In this document: positions 1 to 10,602 of the stretch, piece after piece | Layout of the letters: every line of letters begins with the position of its first letter | How positions within the stretch are numbered: the stretch's first letter is position 1 | From: Otatea glauca | Taxonomy: Eukaryota > Streptophyta > Magnoliopsida > Poales > Poaceae | DNA: 64,000 bases | NCBI GenBank assembly: GCA_036346275.1 | Contig: CM070720.1 | Span: 10,207,278-10,271,277 of the forward strand | Direction of reading: 5' to 3' | The notes under the pieces: generated by a model | Databases searched by the model: none | Told to the model about the DNA's origin: nothing | The model's input: the letters and a program-made list of their open reading frames with translations, nothing else | Made by a program: the position numbers and the translations under genes

Positions 1-4
1 ATAT

Positions 5-889
5 TTGGATAAGTTTGTGGTAGTCTTCATAGACGATATCTTGGTTTACTTGAAGACAGAGGAAGAGCACGCAGAACATCTCGGAATGGTTTTAGAGAGG
101 CTGCGAGAGCATCAGCTATATGCTAAGTTTAGCAAGTGTGAATTCTGGAAGGAGAAAGTTGAATTTCTTGGTCATGTCATGACTACTAAAGGAGTGGCAG
201 TCGACCCAAGCAAAGTGGACGCAGTGTTGCATTGGGAGCCACCGAAGTCTGTTACTCAGATTCGTAGTTTTCTGGGAATGGCGAGATATTACCGTCGGTT
301 CATAGAAGGATTCTCAACAATTGCTAAACCCCTTACGCAGTTGTTAAAGAAAGAAAAGAAGTTTGCATGGGCGCCAGAGTGCGAGAAAAGCTTTATGGAA
401 TTAAAGAAGCGTTTAACGACAGCCCCCGTATTAGTGTTGCCAGATGTGCAGAATGGATTTGATATTTATTGCGATGCTTCAAAGCAAGGCTTGGGATGCG
501 TGTTAATGCAAGAAGGCAAAGTCGTTGCTTATGCGCCGAGACGCTTAAGACCGCATGAAGTGAACTACCCAACGATGATTTGGAGTTAGCACCGTAGTGC
601 ATGCTTTAAAGATATGGCGCCATTATCTCATAGGAAATAGATGTGAGATATATACGCACCATAAGAGCTCAAATACATATTCACTCAAGCGGATCTGAAT
701 ATGAGACAAATAAGATGGCTTGAGCTAATTAAGGATTATAATGTGGGAATCCATTATCATCCCGGAAAAGCCAATGTGGTAGCAGATGCTCTGAGTCGAA
801 AGAGCCATAGCGCCAATACGCTAACAATGGAGGATCAACCAGAATTATGCAAGGAATTTCAGAAACTAAGGTTGGAAGTCATTCCGTAG
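5..889 (+). pseudogene. Tekay pol: reverse transcriptase C-terminal part and RNase H (broken)
   Basis: This encodes the end of the palm domain, the thumb/connection and RNase H of a Ty3/gypsy polymerase. The catalytic motif reads VFIDDILVY, the usual F-I-D-D version of YxDD in this group. It is followed by [13 protein letters not shown] and the RNase H motif [12 protein letters not shown]. The frame runs 5-589, then breaks where the family reads [15 protein letters not shown]; small deletions around 575-600 and a degraded stretch to 700 destroy it. It resumes at 701 with the RNase H end ([12 protein letters not shown]) and stops at a TAG at 887-889. The minus-strand relative in this window has Glu at that position, so the stop is a point mutation. 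Confidence 0.88.
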
Positions 890-892
890 GGA

Positions 893-2344
893 ATGGTAGC
901 TGCACTGGAAGTAAAGCCAACACTAGAGGATCAGATTAGAGAAGGCCAGAAAGATGATGATAAAATTTCCAAGATTAAGGCTAAAAAGGAAGAAGGCCTA
1001 GCCGTAGATTTCACTCTGGATGAGCAGGGAACCATGTTTTTCAAAGGCCGAATTTGTGTGCCGGATAAAAAGGAGCTAAAGCAATTGATTCTTGAGGAGG
1101 CTCACGATTCAAAATACTCAATTCATCCAGGAAGTGCCAAGATGTACCAGGATTTGAAAGAGAGATTTTGGTGGCCTAACATGAAGCGTGAAGTAGCTGA
1201 GCATGTTGCTTTATGCGACGTATGTCAGAGGGTAAAAGCTATGCATCAAAGACCCGCTGGTTTGTTGCAGCCGTTGAAAATTCCGGAATGGAAGTGGGAG
1301 GAAATCGGAATGGACTTTATCACCGGTTTACCTAAGACTCAGAGAGGTTATGATTCCATTTGGGTTATCGTGGATCGTCTAACCAAGGTCGCCCATTTTA
1401 TTCCAGTAAAGACCACTTACTCCGGAGATCGTTTAGCAGAGCTGTACATGTCGAGGATTGTATGTTTACATGGAGTGCCCAAGAAGATTGTGTCGGACAG
1501 AGGTACCCAATTTACCTCGAGATTTTGGAATAAGTTGCACGAAGCAATGGGGACTCGTCTGAATTTCAGTACAGCATATCACCCGCAGACAGATGGTCAG
1601 ACGGAAAGAGTAAATCAGATTTTAGAGGATATGTTGAGAGCTTGTGCTTTAGCTTATGCTACATCTTGGGATAAAAGTTTGCCATATGCAGAGTTCAGTT
1701 ACAATAATAGTTATCAAGCTAGCCTGCAGATGTCACCGTTTGAGGCGTTGTATGGACGTGCTTGTCGTACTCCATTAAATTGGAACGAAACAGGAGAACG
1801 TTTGGTTTTCGGGCTAGATATCCTCGAGGAAGCCGAAAGTCAAGTCGCAATGATCAGAGAAAGGTTGAAGATAGCACACTCAAGACAGAAAAGCTACGCA
1901 GACAACCGTCGTCGAGATTTGAGTTTTGAACCAGAAGATCATGTGTATCTCAGGGTTACCCCTCTTAAGGGCGTTAAAAGATTTCACGTTAAAGGGAAGC
2001 TCGCGCCAAGATATGTCGGTCCGTTCAAGATTCTGAACCGTCGAGGACAGGTAGCTTATCAGTTAGAGTTGCCTCAGTCATTGGCAGGAGTGCATGATGT
2101 ATTCCATGTGTCGCAGCTTAAGAAGTGTCTTATAGTGCCAACAGAGCAAACCCCGTTGGATGCAATAGAGCTGCAAGAAGATTTGACTTACAAAGAGCAA
2201 CCAGTCAGAATTTTGGATGTTATGGAGCGCAAGACCAGAAACAAGTCTATTCGCTTTGCAGAGTTCATGGAGCAATCATTTCAAAGTGAAGCCACTTGGG
2301 AGCGAGAAGAAGATTTGAAGTCGAATTTCCAACCTATTCTCTAG
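893..2344 (+). CDS. Tekay pol: integrase with C-terminal chromodomain
   Basis: This open frame of 483 codons is the best preserved coding piece in the window. It is in the same frame as 701-889 and separated only by the TAG, so its ATG is internal and not the true start. The zinc-binding H-H-C-C set is at about residues 71, 78, 108 and 111. The catalytic D,D-35-E triad is at D141 (GMDFITGL), D202 (SDRGTQF) and E238 (GQTERVNQ). The C-terminal domain contains the usual VHDVFHVSQLKKC. The last ~50 residues (EQPVRILDVMERK to ATWEREEDL) form a chromodomain of the type thought to direct insertion into heterochromatin. The stop lies 26 bases before the polypurine tract. The full pol is not functional because of upstream breaks. 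Confidence 0.93.
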   Translation: MVAALEVKPTLEDQIREGQKDDDKISKIKAKKEEGLAVDFTLDEQGTMFFKGRICVPDKKELKQLILEEAHDSKYSIHPGSAKMYQDLKERFWWPNMKREVAEHVALCDVCQRVKAMHQRPAGLLQPLKIPEWKWEEIGMDFITGLPKTQRGYDSIWVIVDRLTKVAHFIPVKTTYSGDRLAELYMSRIVCLHGVPKKIVSDRGTQFTSRFWNKLHEAMGTRLNFSTAYHPQTDGQTERVNQILEDMLRACALAYATSWDKSLPYAEFSYNNSYQASLQMSPFEALYGRACRTPLNWNETGERLVFGLDILEEAESQVAMIRERLKIAHSRQKSYADNRRRDLSFEPEDHVYLRVTPLKGVKRFHVKGKLAPRYVGPFKILNRRGQVAYQLELPQSLAGVHDVFHVSQLKKCLIVPTEQTPLDAIELQEDLTYKEQPVRILDVMERKTRNKSIRFAEFMEQSFQSEATWEREEDLKSNFQPIL

Positions 2345-2370
2345 TTAGCCCCAATCTCTGCCGAGATTCA

Positions 2371-2383
2371 TTAAGGGGAGGTT
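2371..2383 (+). other. Polypurine tract of plus-strand Tekay element
   Basis: The sequence TTAAGGGGAGGTTT directly precedes the LTR start TGTAACATCCC. This is the plus-strand DNA primer site of an LTR retrotransposon. The same purine run in inverted form precedes the minus-strand element's 3' LTR at 6356-6370 and is repeated in the array at 32203 and 33027. Confidence 0.85.
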
Positions 2384-2934
2384 TGTAACATCCCAAAATT
2401 TGCTTAAATACTATTTTATTGCTTAAATGTGCATTTATGATTTTCTGAATTTATTTGGATTTTTCTCGATTTATTAGAATTAAATTCAAATCAAGTTTAT
2501 TGCCTTTATTCGAATCTATTTAAATTTATGCAAAGTCAAAATAAAGTTTTGCCAAAAATATTTTATTTAAGTCCGTAATGTCTCAAAGTATTTTTGAGAT
2601 TTTTCTTGATTTTTCCCGATTATTTTATTGCCTAAAACAAATAAAATGAGTTTCGTAATTATTTTAAACAAGACAACCTTTTGAAAACGCATGAATGTTG
2701 TTGGGCCAGCCCATTCTTGTGCGGCCCACCACTCGCTCGCAAGAACCCTAACCCTAATCGCGTCAACCGTTGGATCGAGATCCAACGGTGAGCTTCGCGG
2801 TGGCCGAAAGTGTTCGGGCCGTCGGATGCGTCGCGTGGACGCGCTAGATGCGTCCGCGTCACCTCTCGTGTCGCCGCGGAGTTCGCCGCGCCACGGTCAT
2901 CCTCGAGTCCGCTGCCAGGCACGCCCCCGTCGGG

Positions 2935-2944
2935 CTATTTAAGG
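2935..2944 (+). promoter_or_regulatory. TATA-like box of the Tekay LTR
   Basis: CTATTTAAGG sits at the downstream edge of the GC-rich core, about 550 bases into the LTR. An equivalent GCTATTTAAGTG is found in inverted form at 31371-31384 in another copy of the family, so the box is shared between copies. It is the probable core promoter for the genomic RNA. Confidence 0.5.
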
Positions 2945-3503
2945 TGCCGCCACGGGCGTTGAAACCTCTCCCCGAGCCGCACCCGCCTACCGTTCCCCGC
3001 GTCGAGAGACGCCTCCTTTACAGGCGAGCTCGCGAGTCGCCAAGCCTCCGCCGCGTTTTCGCCTGCATTTCCGCCGTCGTTCACCGTCCCGAGCCGTCGC
3101 GGTCCTGAGATCTGAGATCCCGTGCACTCATCTCGCCGGACCCGTGAAGCGATGCGCGGCGTTTCGTCGCCGGACGCCGCCACCGAGGTCATCGCCTCGA
3201 GCTCGGCGAAGAAACACCGCTGTGCCACCATCGGTAGCTGGGAAAGCTCTCACCGCTCGACCAGAGCGGAGGGGTAAGATTCTGCCGCGTGTCTTGTGCG
3301 TGGCGAGCAATGTGGACCATCGGATCCGATCGGAGGATTCAGATCGAGCCGCGCGTGCGAACCAATCGGAGCCAGCCGCGTGTCGGGCGTGGGTACCGAG
3401 GCGGTATGGACCGGTGCATCGTGGTCTCGCACTGCGCGTGGACCGGTCCTTACGCGAGACACGTGTCGGCTTGTGATTGGTCGAGATCTCGCCGACGTCA
3501 CGC

Positions 3504-3511
3504 TGACGTCA
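3504..3511. promoter_or_regulatory. TGACGTCA palindrome in Tekay LTR
   Basis: This perfect 8-base palindrome is the core recognised by plant bZIP factors of the TGA/CRE type. A GACGTCA half copy lies just upstream. The same palindrome is in three other LTRs of the window (14007-14108, 30868-30875, 48637-48644). It lies downstream of the presumed TATA box, so its role is unknown. Confidence 0.4.
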
Positions 3512-5287
3512 TAAATCGCTTTTCAGTTTAAAATAAATCATTAATTCGATTTTCGATTTTAGCAATTTCAATATTTATTTCAAACTTCAAAAGGCTATAT
3601 CTTTTGCAATTTAACTCGGATTTGAGTGATTCAAATTTCTAAAAATTTGTAAAATTGAGATCTATTTAATGGTGAATTTTATTTGACTTTTGGAGTTAAA
3701 TTGGTCTCTGTTTTGGTATTTATTTGCTTTTCTTCTTCGGTACGCGTAGACGTTGAATTGTGCGACGCTCGAGGAAGATCCAAAGAACTCAAGAGCAAGT
3801 TCCAGAATTAGATCAGGACCTATTCCAAGGCAAGTTGTGCTTTGATCATGTTGAACCCATGTTTATAAAATTGCTATGTCTGATTTACCCTATTGCATAT
3901 ATTTCAAATATACAAATGTTTTAAATTAGATTGGGTTTAGCTAATATACCAGATTGATCTACACCCTACCTTGTCATTGTATGCCATGATCCATTGTCAC
4001 CTTAGATTGGTTAAATATAGTTGGTTAACAATTATAATCAACATTGGAGGATTAGTTCGTATTAGTTGCTTAGCTTTGCCACGTCATCACATGTGTCAGA
4101 ATCATTGATAATTAATCTTGATTAATGGAATATGGAACAATATTATGAACTTGTGTGTCATGTGGGATCACACGATGAGATTGAGTTGTTGTGACGAGTC
4201 ATGTCACGCAACGATGTTGAATTGTTGATGGCACGTGGTGCTTGGTAATCAACTGGGTGATAATAACTTGGATTGGGGCAAGTGACAAGGCGAGGATGCC
4301 AAGGTGGGCCCGATGGGCAGAGGGTATGTGGATGTCTTGCCTTGATCACACTAAGGACTTAACCATGCAAGCCTTTGACCTGAGACAATCATGCAACCAC
4401 ATGTCTGGTATGGGCCAGCCTAGCTGAGTAATTTGCAATGTCTTAATTTTGGTACTATCATGGACGGTGTGAGTTCCCGAGTTATGGAGTAATTCACATG
4501 GCGCAAGAGGGGGGCCCTGGATGCGGTAACCAGTTCCACCAGTGTTGAAACCTTAGCGGGTAGTATCCGGTTAAGCCAGAGCATTGTAAAGGCTTTGTTA
4601 TGATCACTCGCCTTGGTGGTGTTTGGTTGTATCGCGTGGGTAAAGTGCATAACCTCTGCAGAGTGTGAAACTATTCGGATAGCCGTGCTCGCGGTATCGA
4701 GCAATGCTCGGGAATTACAGTTAAGGGTTAGCTTAATTAATTGGACAACATGGTTGGGATGGTGGGATGCCATATGGAAGATGAATTTGACTTAGGATTG
4801 GAAACTTGGTTTACTTGAGAAATACCGAATTTATTTACTATTGATATTTGTTTTACAGTCTTTACAATCTATATATCAGATTCGTTCATAAATGTCGCTT
4901 ATTGCAAAATAGCCATGATAGCCTATCCATTGGAATAAGCCTTGCATATAGATACATAGAATTGCATTCTCGCACAACTTGTTGTGTGCTTAAGTACTCA
5001 CCCTTGCCAAACAACAATAATCAACAGCTTGAAGAATCTACACTGTGTTGGAAGAGGAAGTCCAGAAGACACGAGTCATTAGGGTCCGAACCTTGTCGGT
5101 TGCTCTGTGGTGAACTGATGAGCTATCTACGCTTACTTTCCGCGCTTAATTATTAGTTTATATTCTCGCCTTGCCTGCGTGGCTTAATAATGTAAGTTGG
5201 TCATAAGATCATACATTTAGCTATATCAATAAATGAACTATTATTCTATTATCGTTGTGTATGATGTGATATGTACCAATGTTGAGC

Positions 5288-5330
5288 TGTGTGCACTAGC
5301 GTTGATCCTGGGACTAGTGCGGTAAACACA
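5288..5330 (+). other. Conserved stem-loop near LTR 3' end
   Basis: TGTGTGCACTAG pairs with CTAGTGC and then, after a small internal loop, ACACA. This makes a hairpin about 35 bases before the LTR end. Equivalent hairpins are at 12079-12114, 15050-15092, 20632-20669, 42364-42404 and 46790-46830. Confidence 0.5.
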
Positions 5331-5363
5331 GTGGGTTCGAATCAGTGGATTCGGGTCCTTACA

Positions 5364-6355
5364 TCTAGACCGTTGATTAGATCAAACGGCTGAGGGGTGA
5401 AGATGAGGATTACTGTTGATTGGCGACGTGGATGAATCTGGTGCGTTCGGCGGCGATCGGACGGTGGACGGCTTCGGTGGCGGCGATGTCCGCGATGGCG
5501 CAGATCTTGCCAGAGAGGATGAAGACGACGTGCAACGCGGCGCTGCGGGGCTTCTCCGGCGTGATGAAGTGGTCCACTCGATGCAGCTGGCTTCGGTGAA
5601 CTCAGGAAGGGGTTGGAGCACGGCGGAGCGGCTCGGACGACGATGGGAGGAAGCAAAAACAACGGTGGCGAAGGAAGGCAACTATGGCGAGCTCTCACGG
5701 GCGCTAGAGGGAGTCTCGGCGTTCGTGCGAGGAGTCAAAAGATGCGGAGCGAAGGCCTCTGCACGACGCCTTCAACGGGGACTTAAGGGCTGCCTCGACG
5801 TGCGCGAAACGGCCGGCGGAAGTCACGCCATCAACGCCACGCCTCCGATGATCTCGCGGGGCGAAGCGACGTGGCACGATCTGTGCGTTCGTCGCGGCGG
5901 CGATTATCCGAAGGCTCACGCGCGACGGGCGACGTGGCACACGCGAGCGTCGCGATCCGGACGGACGGCTTGGCTAGGCGGCGCTAGGGTTTGGCGGGCG
6001 GCCGTGGGTCGAAGTCACGAGTCTGGTGAGCACAAGATCGGGCCGCCAACGATTTCGCCTGCATAATCGCTTTGGGATTTTAAATCCTTTTCAATAAAAA
6101 TAATTCGGAAATTAGTTTTGGCCAAAGAAAGTAGTAAAATATCTCAAAAATTCCGAAAAATTCGAAAATACTTTGAGATGTTTGGAACTCCATTAAAATA
6201 TTTTCAATAAAACTTTGCAAAACTTTTCCTTTATTTAATTTGTTTTCAAGAAAGGCTATATTTGAATAATTCCAAATAAATTTCAATAATTTCCAAAATT
6301 TCTCAAAAATCAAGAATACTTCAAATTTTAAATTAGAGCAAAATTAGGTGTTACA
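5364..6355 (-). repeat. Truncated 3' LTR of the minus-strand Tekay element
   Basis: The right edge, GGTGTTACA at 6355, is the inverted LTR start and adjoins the inverted purine tract. The left part is missing, replaced at 5363/5364 by the end of the plus-strand LTR. About 990 bases match 15122-16127 closely, with small indels and a few substitutions by eye. The long open frame on the plus strand at 5416-6066 and its counterparts at 15294-15755 are GC-rich shadows, not genes. Confidence 0.85.
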
Positions 6356-6370
6356 AACCTCCCCTTAATG
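6356..6370 (-). other. Polypurine tract of the minus-strand Tekay element
   Basis: Inverted, it reads ATTAAGGGGAGGTTT immediately before the LTR start TGTAACACC. It matches the tract of the plus-strand relative at 2371-2383. Confidence 0.8.
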
Positions 6371-6389
6371 TAATCTCGTCCCAGAGATT

Positions 6390-7908
6390 GAGTATCTCTG
6401 ACGTAAATAGGTTAGAAACTCCTTCTTCGATCTTCTTCGCTCCCACGTGGCTTCACTTTCCGAGTGGTTGCTCCTCGAACTCTGCAGAACGTGTTGACTT
6501 GTTCCTTGTCTCTCTGTCCATTACGCCCGAATCTTCATCGGATGTTCTTTGTAAGTCGATCTTCTTGCACTCAATTGCCTCCAAAAGTGTTTGCTCTTCC
6601 AGATCAAGACACTTCTTCGATTGTGATACATGAAATACATCATGCACTCTGCCAAAGACTGTGGTAACTCAATCGATAAGCAACTTCACCTCTGCGGCTC
6701 AAGATCTTGAATGGTCCGACATATCTCGGTGCGAGCTTCCCTTTTGCATGGAACCTTCGACTCCTTTGAGTGGCGTTACTCTAAGATACACAAAATCTTC
6801 GGTTCAAAGCTCGGTTCCTGCGGACGGTTGTCGGCATAACTCTTTTGCCTTGATTGTGCAATCTTCAATCTTTCCCCGATCGTATGCGTCTGTTCTTCCG
6901 CTTCTCAAGAATGTCCGGTCCAAAGACATGTCGTCACTGTTGTCTCATTCCAATTCAATGGTGTGCGACAGACCGACCATACAAAGCTTCAAATGGAGAC
7001 ATCTCAAACTCGCTCGATAATCAAGTTATTATAACTAAACTCAGCATAAGGCAAACACTTGCCCCATGAGGTTGAATATGCTAAGGCACTTGCCCTCAAC
7101 ATGTCCTCCAATATCTGATTGACTCTCTCGGTTTGCCCATCCATGTCATGGATGGTATGTCAGATCAAGTTCAAACGAGTTCCCATCGCTTCATGTAGCT
7201 TACCCCAAAATCTGGAGGTAAATTGGGTACCTCTGTCGATACTATCTTCTTGCATACTCCGTGCAAGCAGACGATCCGTGCCATATAAAGTTCTGCTAAC
7301 CGGTCTCCAGAATAAGTAGTCTTTACCGGTATGAAATGTGCCACTTTGGTTAAGCGATCCACTATGACCCATACGGAATCATATCCACTTTGCGTTCTGG
7401 GCAATCCGGTTATGAAATCCATACCAATTTCTTCCCATTTCCATTCGTATCTTTAAGGATTGTAATAGCCTGCTGCCTTTGGTGCATAGCTTTGACTCTT
7501 TGGCATATGTCACATAATGCAACGTATTCGCGACTTCCGCTTCATGCTTGGCCACCAAAATCTTTCCTTTAAATCTTGATACATTTTCGCACTTCCTGGA
7601 TGAATTGAGTACTTGGAGTCATGAGCCTCCTCCAGAATGAACTGCTTCAACTCCTTTTTGTTCGGCACACAAATGCGCTCTTTAAACCACATAGTACCTT
7701 GTTCATCCAGTTTGAAATCTTTTGCTTTGCCTTCATCCATTTTGCCCTTAATTCTTTTGATCTTATCATCATCTTTCTGCCCTTCCTTGATCTGATCTTC
7801 CAGGGTAGGTCTTACTTCCAAGGTTGCTAGGAATCCTTCTGGTACTATTTCCAGTTCTAATTTCTGGAATTCCTTACACAATTCTGCCTGACTTGTTTCC
7901 ATCAGCAT
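6390..7908 (-). pseudogene. Tekay pol: integrase and chromodomain, multiply frameshifted
   Basis: On the minus strand the zinc-binding N-terminal part is at 7908-7510 (HDSKYSIHPG, WWPSMKR). The catalytic core start is at 7422-7171 (MDFITGLP, WVIVDRLTKVAHF). A one-base shift then moves RGTQFTSRFW into the next frame (7372-7160). The remainder is degraded until the C-terminal part at 6647-6453 (MHDVFHVSQSKKC, then chromodomain remains). It is clearly homologous to 893-2344 but cannot make a protein. At least four frame changes separate the pieces. Confidence 0.85.
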
Positions 7909-7955
7909 ATTTACACTGTGGTTCTTTCGCTCAAGGCGTCGCCACCACGCTGGCT

Positions 7956-9230
7956 TTACCGGGTGGTAGTGAATTCCATATTATAATCCTTGATTAACTC
8001 TAACCATCTTCTTTGCCTCATATTTAGGTCAGCTTGCGTGAAGATATACTTAAGACTTTTATGATCTGTATACACTTCACATCTATTTCCGATGAGATGA
8101 TGACGCCATATTTTTAGTGCATGCACCACGGCAGCTAATTCCAAATCATGGGTCGGATAGTTCTCCTCGTGTGGTCTCAATTGCCTCGATGCATAGGCGA
8201 TTACCTTCCTATTTTGCATCAACACACATCCCAATCCCTGACGCGATGCATCACAATAGATGTCGAAGCCTTGATGGACATCGTAAAACTAGTACAAAGC
8301 CGATGTTAATCTCCTCTTCAACTCCCAAAACTCTTCTCACACTCAAAGGCCCATAAGAATTTCTTTTCCTTTTCAACAATTGCGTAAGAGGTCTCGCAAT
8401 CGTAGAGAATCCTTCGATGAATCGACGGTAATACCCGCCATTCCAAGGAAACTACGGATTTGGGTTACCGACTTGGGTTGCTCCCAATGCGTAACTGCTC
8501 CACTTTCTTTGGATCTACCGCAACTCCCGCTCACAGGTCATTACGTGTCCAAGAAATTCAACCTTATTCTTCCGTAAATCACATTTGCTAAATTTCGCAA
8601 ACAACTGTTGCTCTCTCAACTTTTCAAGGACTAGCCTCAAATGCTCGGCGTGCTCTTCTCTCGTCTTGGAATAGATAAGGATATCATCTATGAATACGAC
8701 AACGAACTTGTCCAAGTATTCCATAAACACCTTATTCATTAAGTTCATAAAATATGCTGGTGCATTTGTCAAACCAAAGAACATCACTGTAAACTCGTAG
8801 TGCCCATATCTTGACGAAAGTGCGCTCTTGAATATCCTCGATCGGATCTTCAATTGATGGTATCCTCGATCGGAGATCAATTTTGAAGAAAACTCCGCTC
8901 CTCTCAATCGGTCAAACAAATCATCGATCCCGGTAGAGGATACTTATTCTTTATCGTCACATCATTGAGTGCACGATAGTCTATACACATCCTAAAACTC
9001 CCGCCCTTCTTCTTGACGAATAGGGCAGTGCTCCCCATGGCGATGAACTAGGTCTTATAAATCCTTTTTCCAGCAGCTTCTTCAATTTGCTTCTTCATTT
9101 CCACCAATTCCTCTGTGGACATCCTGTAAGGTCTCTTAGCTATGGGAGCTGTCCTCGAACCACTCTATCACGAACTCGATATCTCTATCTCGGCGGCATT
9201 CGGGTAAATCTTCCGAAAACATCCTGATAT
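7956..9230 (-). pseudogene. Tekay pol: reverse transcriptase and RNase H, frameshifted
   Basis: Minus-strand pieces include the RT N-terminus around 9140-8930 ([17 protein letters not shown] in fragments), the RT core 8919-8515 ([15 protein letters not shown], the F-I-D-D catalytic motif), and RNase H 8234-7956 ([20 protein letters not shown] and [17 protein letters not shown]). The order matches the plus-strand element. Frame breaks near 8930 and 8520-8240 and degraded linkers make it inactive. Confidence 0.85.
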
Positions 9231-10085
9231 TCATTGACTATGGGCACTTCTTCTAAGTCGATCCTTCATGCTGTTGACCATCAATTGTCCCTCCCGCACT
9301 GATTTTGCTTCAAACTCAATCTTCTTTCCATCCGGGCTCTCGACCGATATGACTCTTTTTCCGCAGTCCAGCACTGCCTTGTGTTTGGTTAACCAATCCA
9401 TTCCCAGGATAACATCCAAGGTTTGGGTATTAAGGACGATTAAGTTCGCTAGGAACTCCACTCCATTAATTATTAGTCTTACCCCAGAACATCCTACTTT
9501 AGATCGGAGTTCTGATCCAGGGGATTGGACTATGAGCACACATTTAAGATTCACTATTTCCATATCATTTTGAACAGCAAAATCTCGGGAAATAAAAGAA
9601 TGCGAAGCTCCGGAATCAAATAAAACAGTAGCTGGTACTGAGTTTACTAGGAACTTACCCAGTACAACGTCCGTGGCGTTCTGGACTTCATCCGTCGTAA
9701 TGTGGTTGACTCGGCCTCGTGCGGTTCCTTGGGATGGAGTTGCTGCTGTTGATGCCCCGCGGTTCACGATTGGCGCGGGAGTCCTTGCCGGTGTGTTCCC
9801 CAGGTTAAAGCGGACCGGGGTGACACCTCCCTTCTTAGGGCAATTGTTGGCAAAATGCCCCATTTCATTGCAATGGTAGCAACGTCTTCCCACTGCCTGA
9901 GAGGTTCCTCCATGCGCCACGATTCTGGCCGAGTCCGAACATTCGACCTCTCGGGCGATTTGCCGGCAGTGGTGCCCTATCATTGCCTCTGGGCTGGTAC
10001 CGAATGAACTGTTGGGGTGCCGTCCTCTGCCTCTGCTGGCCCTGACGACCTCCTTGTTGCGCCATTCTGCGCTTCCTGTTGTCAT
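9231..10085 (-). pseudogene. Tekay gag C-terminus (zinc knuckle) and aspartic protease
   Basis: This 284-codon minus-strand frame holds a CCHC zinc knuckle, CYHCNEMGHFANNC (C-x2-C-x4-H-x4-C), which binds RNA during packaging. A linker follows, then the aspartic protease with the catalytic motif LFDSGASHSFIS and the later LDVILGMDWL block. It overlaps the gag N-terminal frame in a different register; the true join is near 9900. The sequence upstream of that join in this frame is meaningless shadow. It runs towards the RT remains without a clear stop signal between protease and RT, as expected for one gag-pol polyprotein. Confidence 0.85.
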
Positions 10086-10602
10086 CCCACTCTCGGCGCT
10101 TGTCCTCTAAGATAAGAGCTTTGTTAACTAGCTCTTGGAAGTCGGGGAATGTGTGGGTGATCAGTCCCACCTGCAGCCCTGCATTCAATCCCTTCATGAA
10201 GCGGGATTGTCTGGCCTTATCCGTAGCCATGTCCTCTGGTGTGTAGCGTGCCAGTTGGGTGAATTTGTTCAGGTAATCGGCCACTGACTGGCCCCCCTGC
10301 TTGAGGCTTCGGAATTCCTCCTTTTTGAGATCCATGATACCCTCGGGTACATGGTACTGGCGGAAAGCTGAGGTGAATTCCTCCCACGTGATACTCTGTG
10401 GGTCCTCATGAGCTACGCAGAAGTTTTCCCACCATTCTGCGGCAGTCCCTTCGAGTTGATGAGAGGCATAGAGTACCCTCTCATGTCCTACACACTGGGT
10501 AATGTGCAGCTTCCTTTCAATTGTCCTTAGCCAATCGTCCTCCTCCAGTGGATTGGCGTTGCCTGAGAAGGTAGGTGGACGGGTTCTCATAAACTCCGAC
10601 AA
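9865..10602 (-). CDS. Tekay gag N-terminal and capsid region
   Basis: This minus-strand frame starts MSEFMRTRPPTFSG at 10602, a plausible start because upstream sequence is leader. It carries the retrotransposon Gag domain: DDWLRTIERKL, then GTAAEWWENF, FRQYHVPEGIMDLKKEEF and LARYTPEDM. A basic, Gln/Arg-rich stretch (about residues 185-225) precedes a frame change near 9900, where the zinc-knuckle frame takes over. The protein would form the virus-like particle. The frameshift leaves gag detached from the zinc knuckle and protease. Confidence 0.88.
   Translation of the reverse strand: MSEFMRTRPPTFSGNANPLEEDDWLRTIERKLHITQCVGHERVLYASHQLEGTAAEWWENFCVAHEDPQSITWEEFTSAFRQYHVPEGIMDLKKEEFRSLKQGGQSVADYLNKFTQLARYTPEDMATDKARQSRFMKGLNAGLQVGLITHTFPDFQELVNKALILEDKRREWDDNRKRRMAQQGGRQGQQRQRTAPQQFIRYQPRGNDRAPLPANRPRGRMFGLGQNRGAWRNLSGSGKTLLPLQ

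Larger units (their letters stand above)
1..5363 (+). mobile_element. Tekay-type Ty3/gypsy retrotransposon, 3' half (plus strand)
   Basis: The window opens inside the reverse transcriptase of a chromovirus and continues through RNase H, integrase, chromodomain, polypurine tract and a full 3' LTR. The 5' LTR, gag and protease lie outside the window. Domain order RT-RNase H-INT identifies Ty3/gypsy, and the C-terminal chromodomain together with an LTR near 3 kb fits the Tekay (Del) lineage. After the LTR end at 5363 the next five bases are TCTAG. This is a plausible target duplication, but the left end cannot be seen. Confidence 0.88.
2384..5363 (+). repeat. 3' LTR of plus-strand Tekay element (2,980 bp)
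   Basis: It begins TGTAACATCCC after the purine tract and ends GGGTCCTTACA, giving the TG...CA form. It starts AT-rich, has a GC-rich core (about 2700-3500) with a TATA-like box, then an AT-rich transcribed part. The minus-strand frames in its core are non-coding shadows. The last 320 bases recur at 14799-15121. Sequence types such as CGTAGACGTTGAA (about 3745) and the 'aacctctgcagagtg' block (about 4650) recur in every other Tekay-type LTR in the window and were used to recognise those copies. Confidence 0.88.

Noticed and set aside
2744..2757. Telomere-like CCCTAACCCTAA
   Set aside because: Only two units inside an LTR; far too short for a telomeric or interstitial telomere tract.
5416..6066. 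216-codon plus-strand frame, with a counterpart at 15294-15755
   Set aside because: Lies in the GC-rich core of an inverted LTR; no domain, and the two copies change length through indels as non-coding DNA does.
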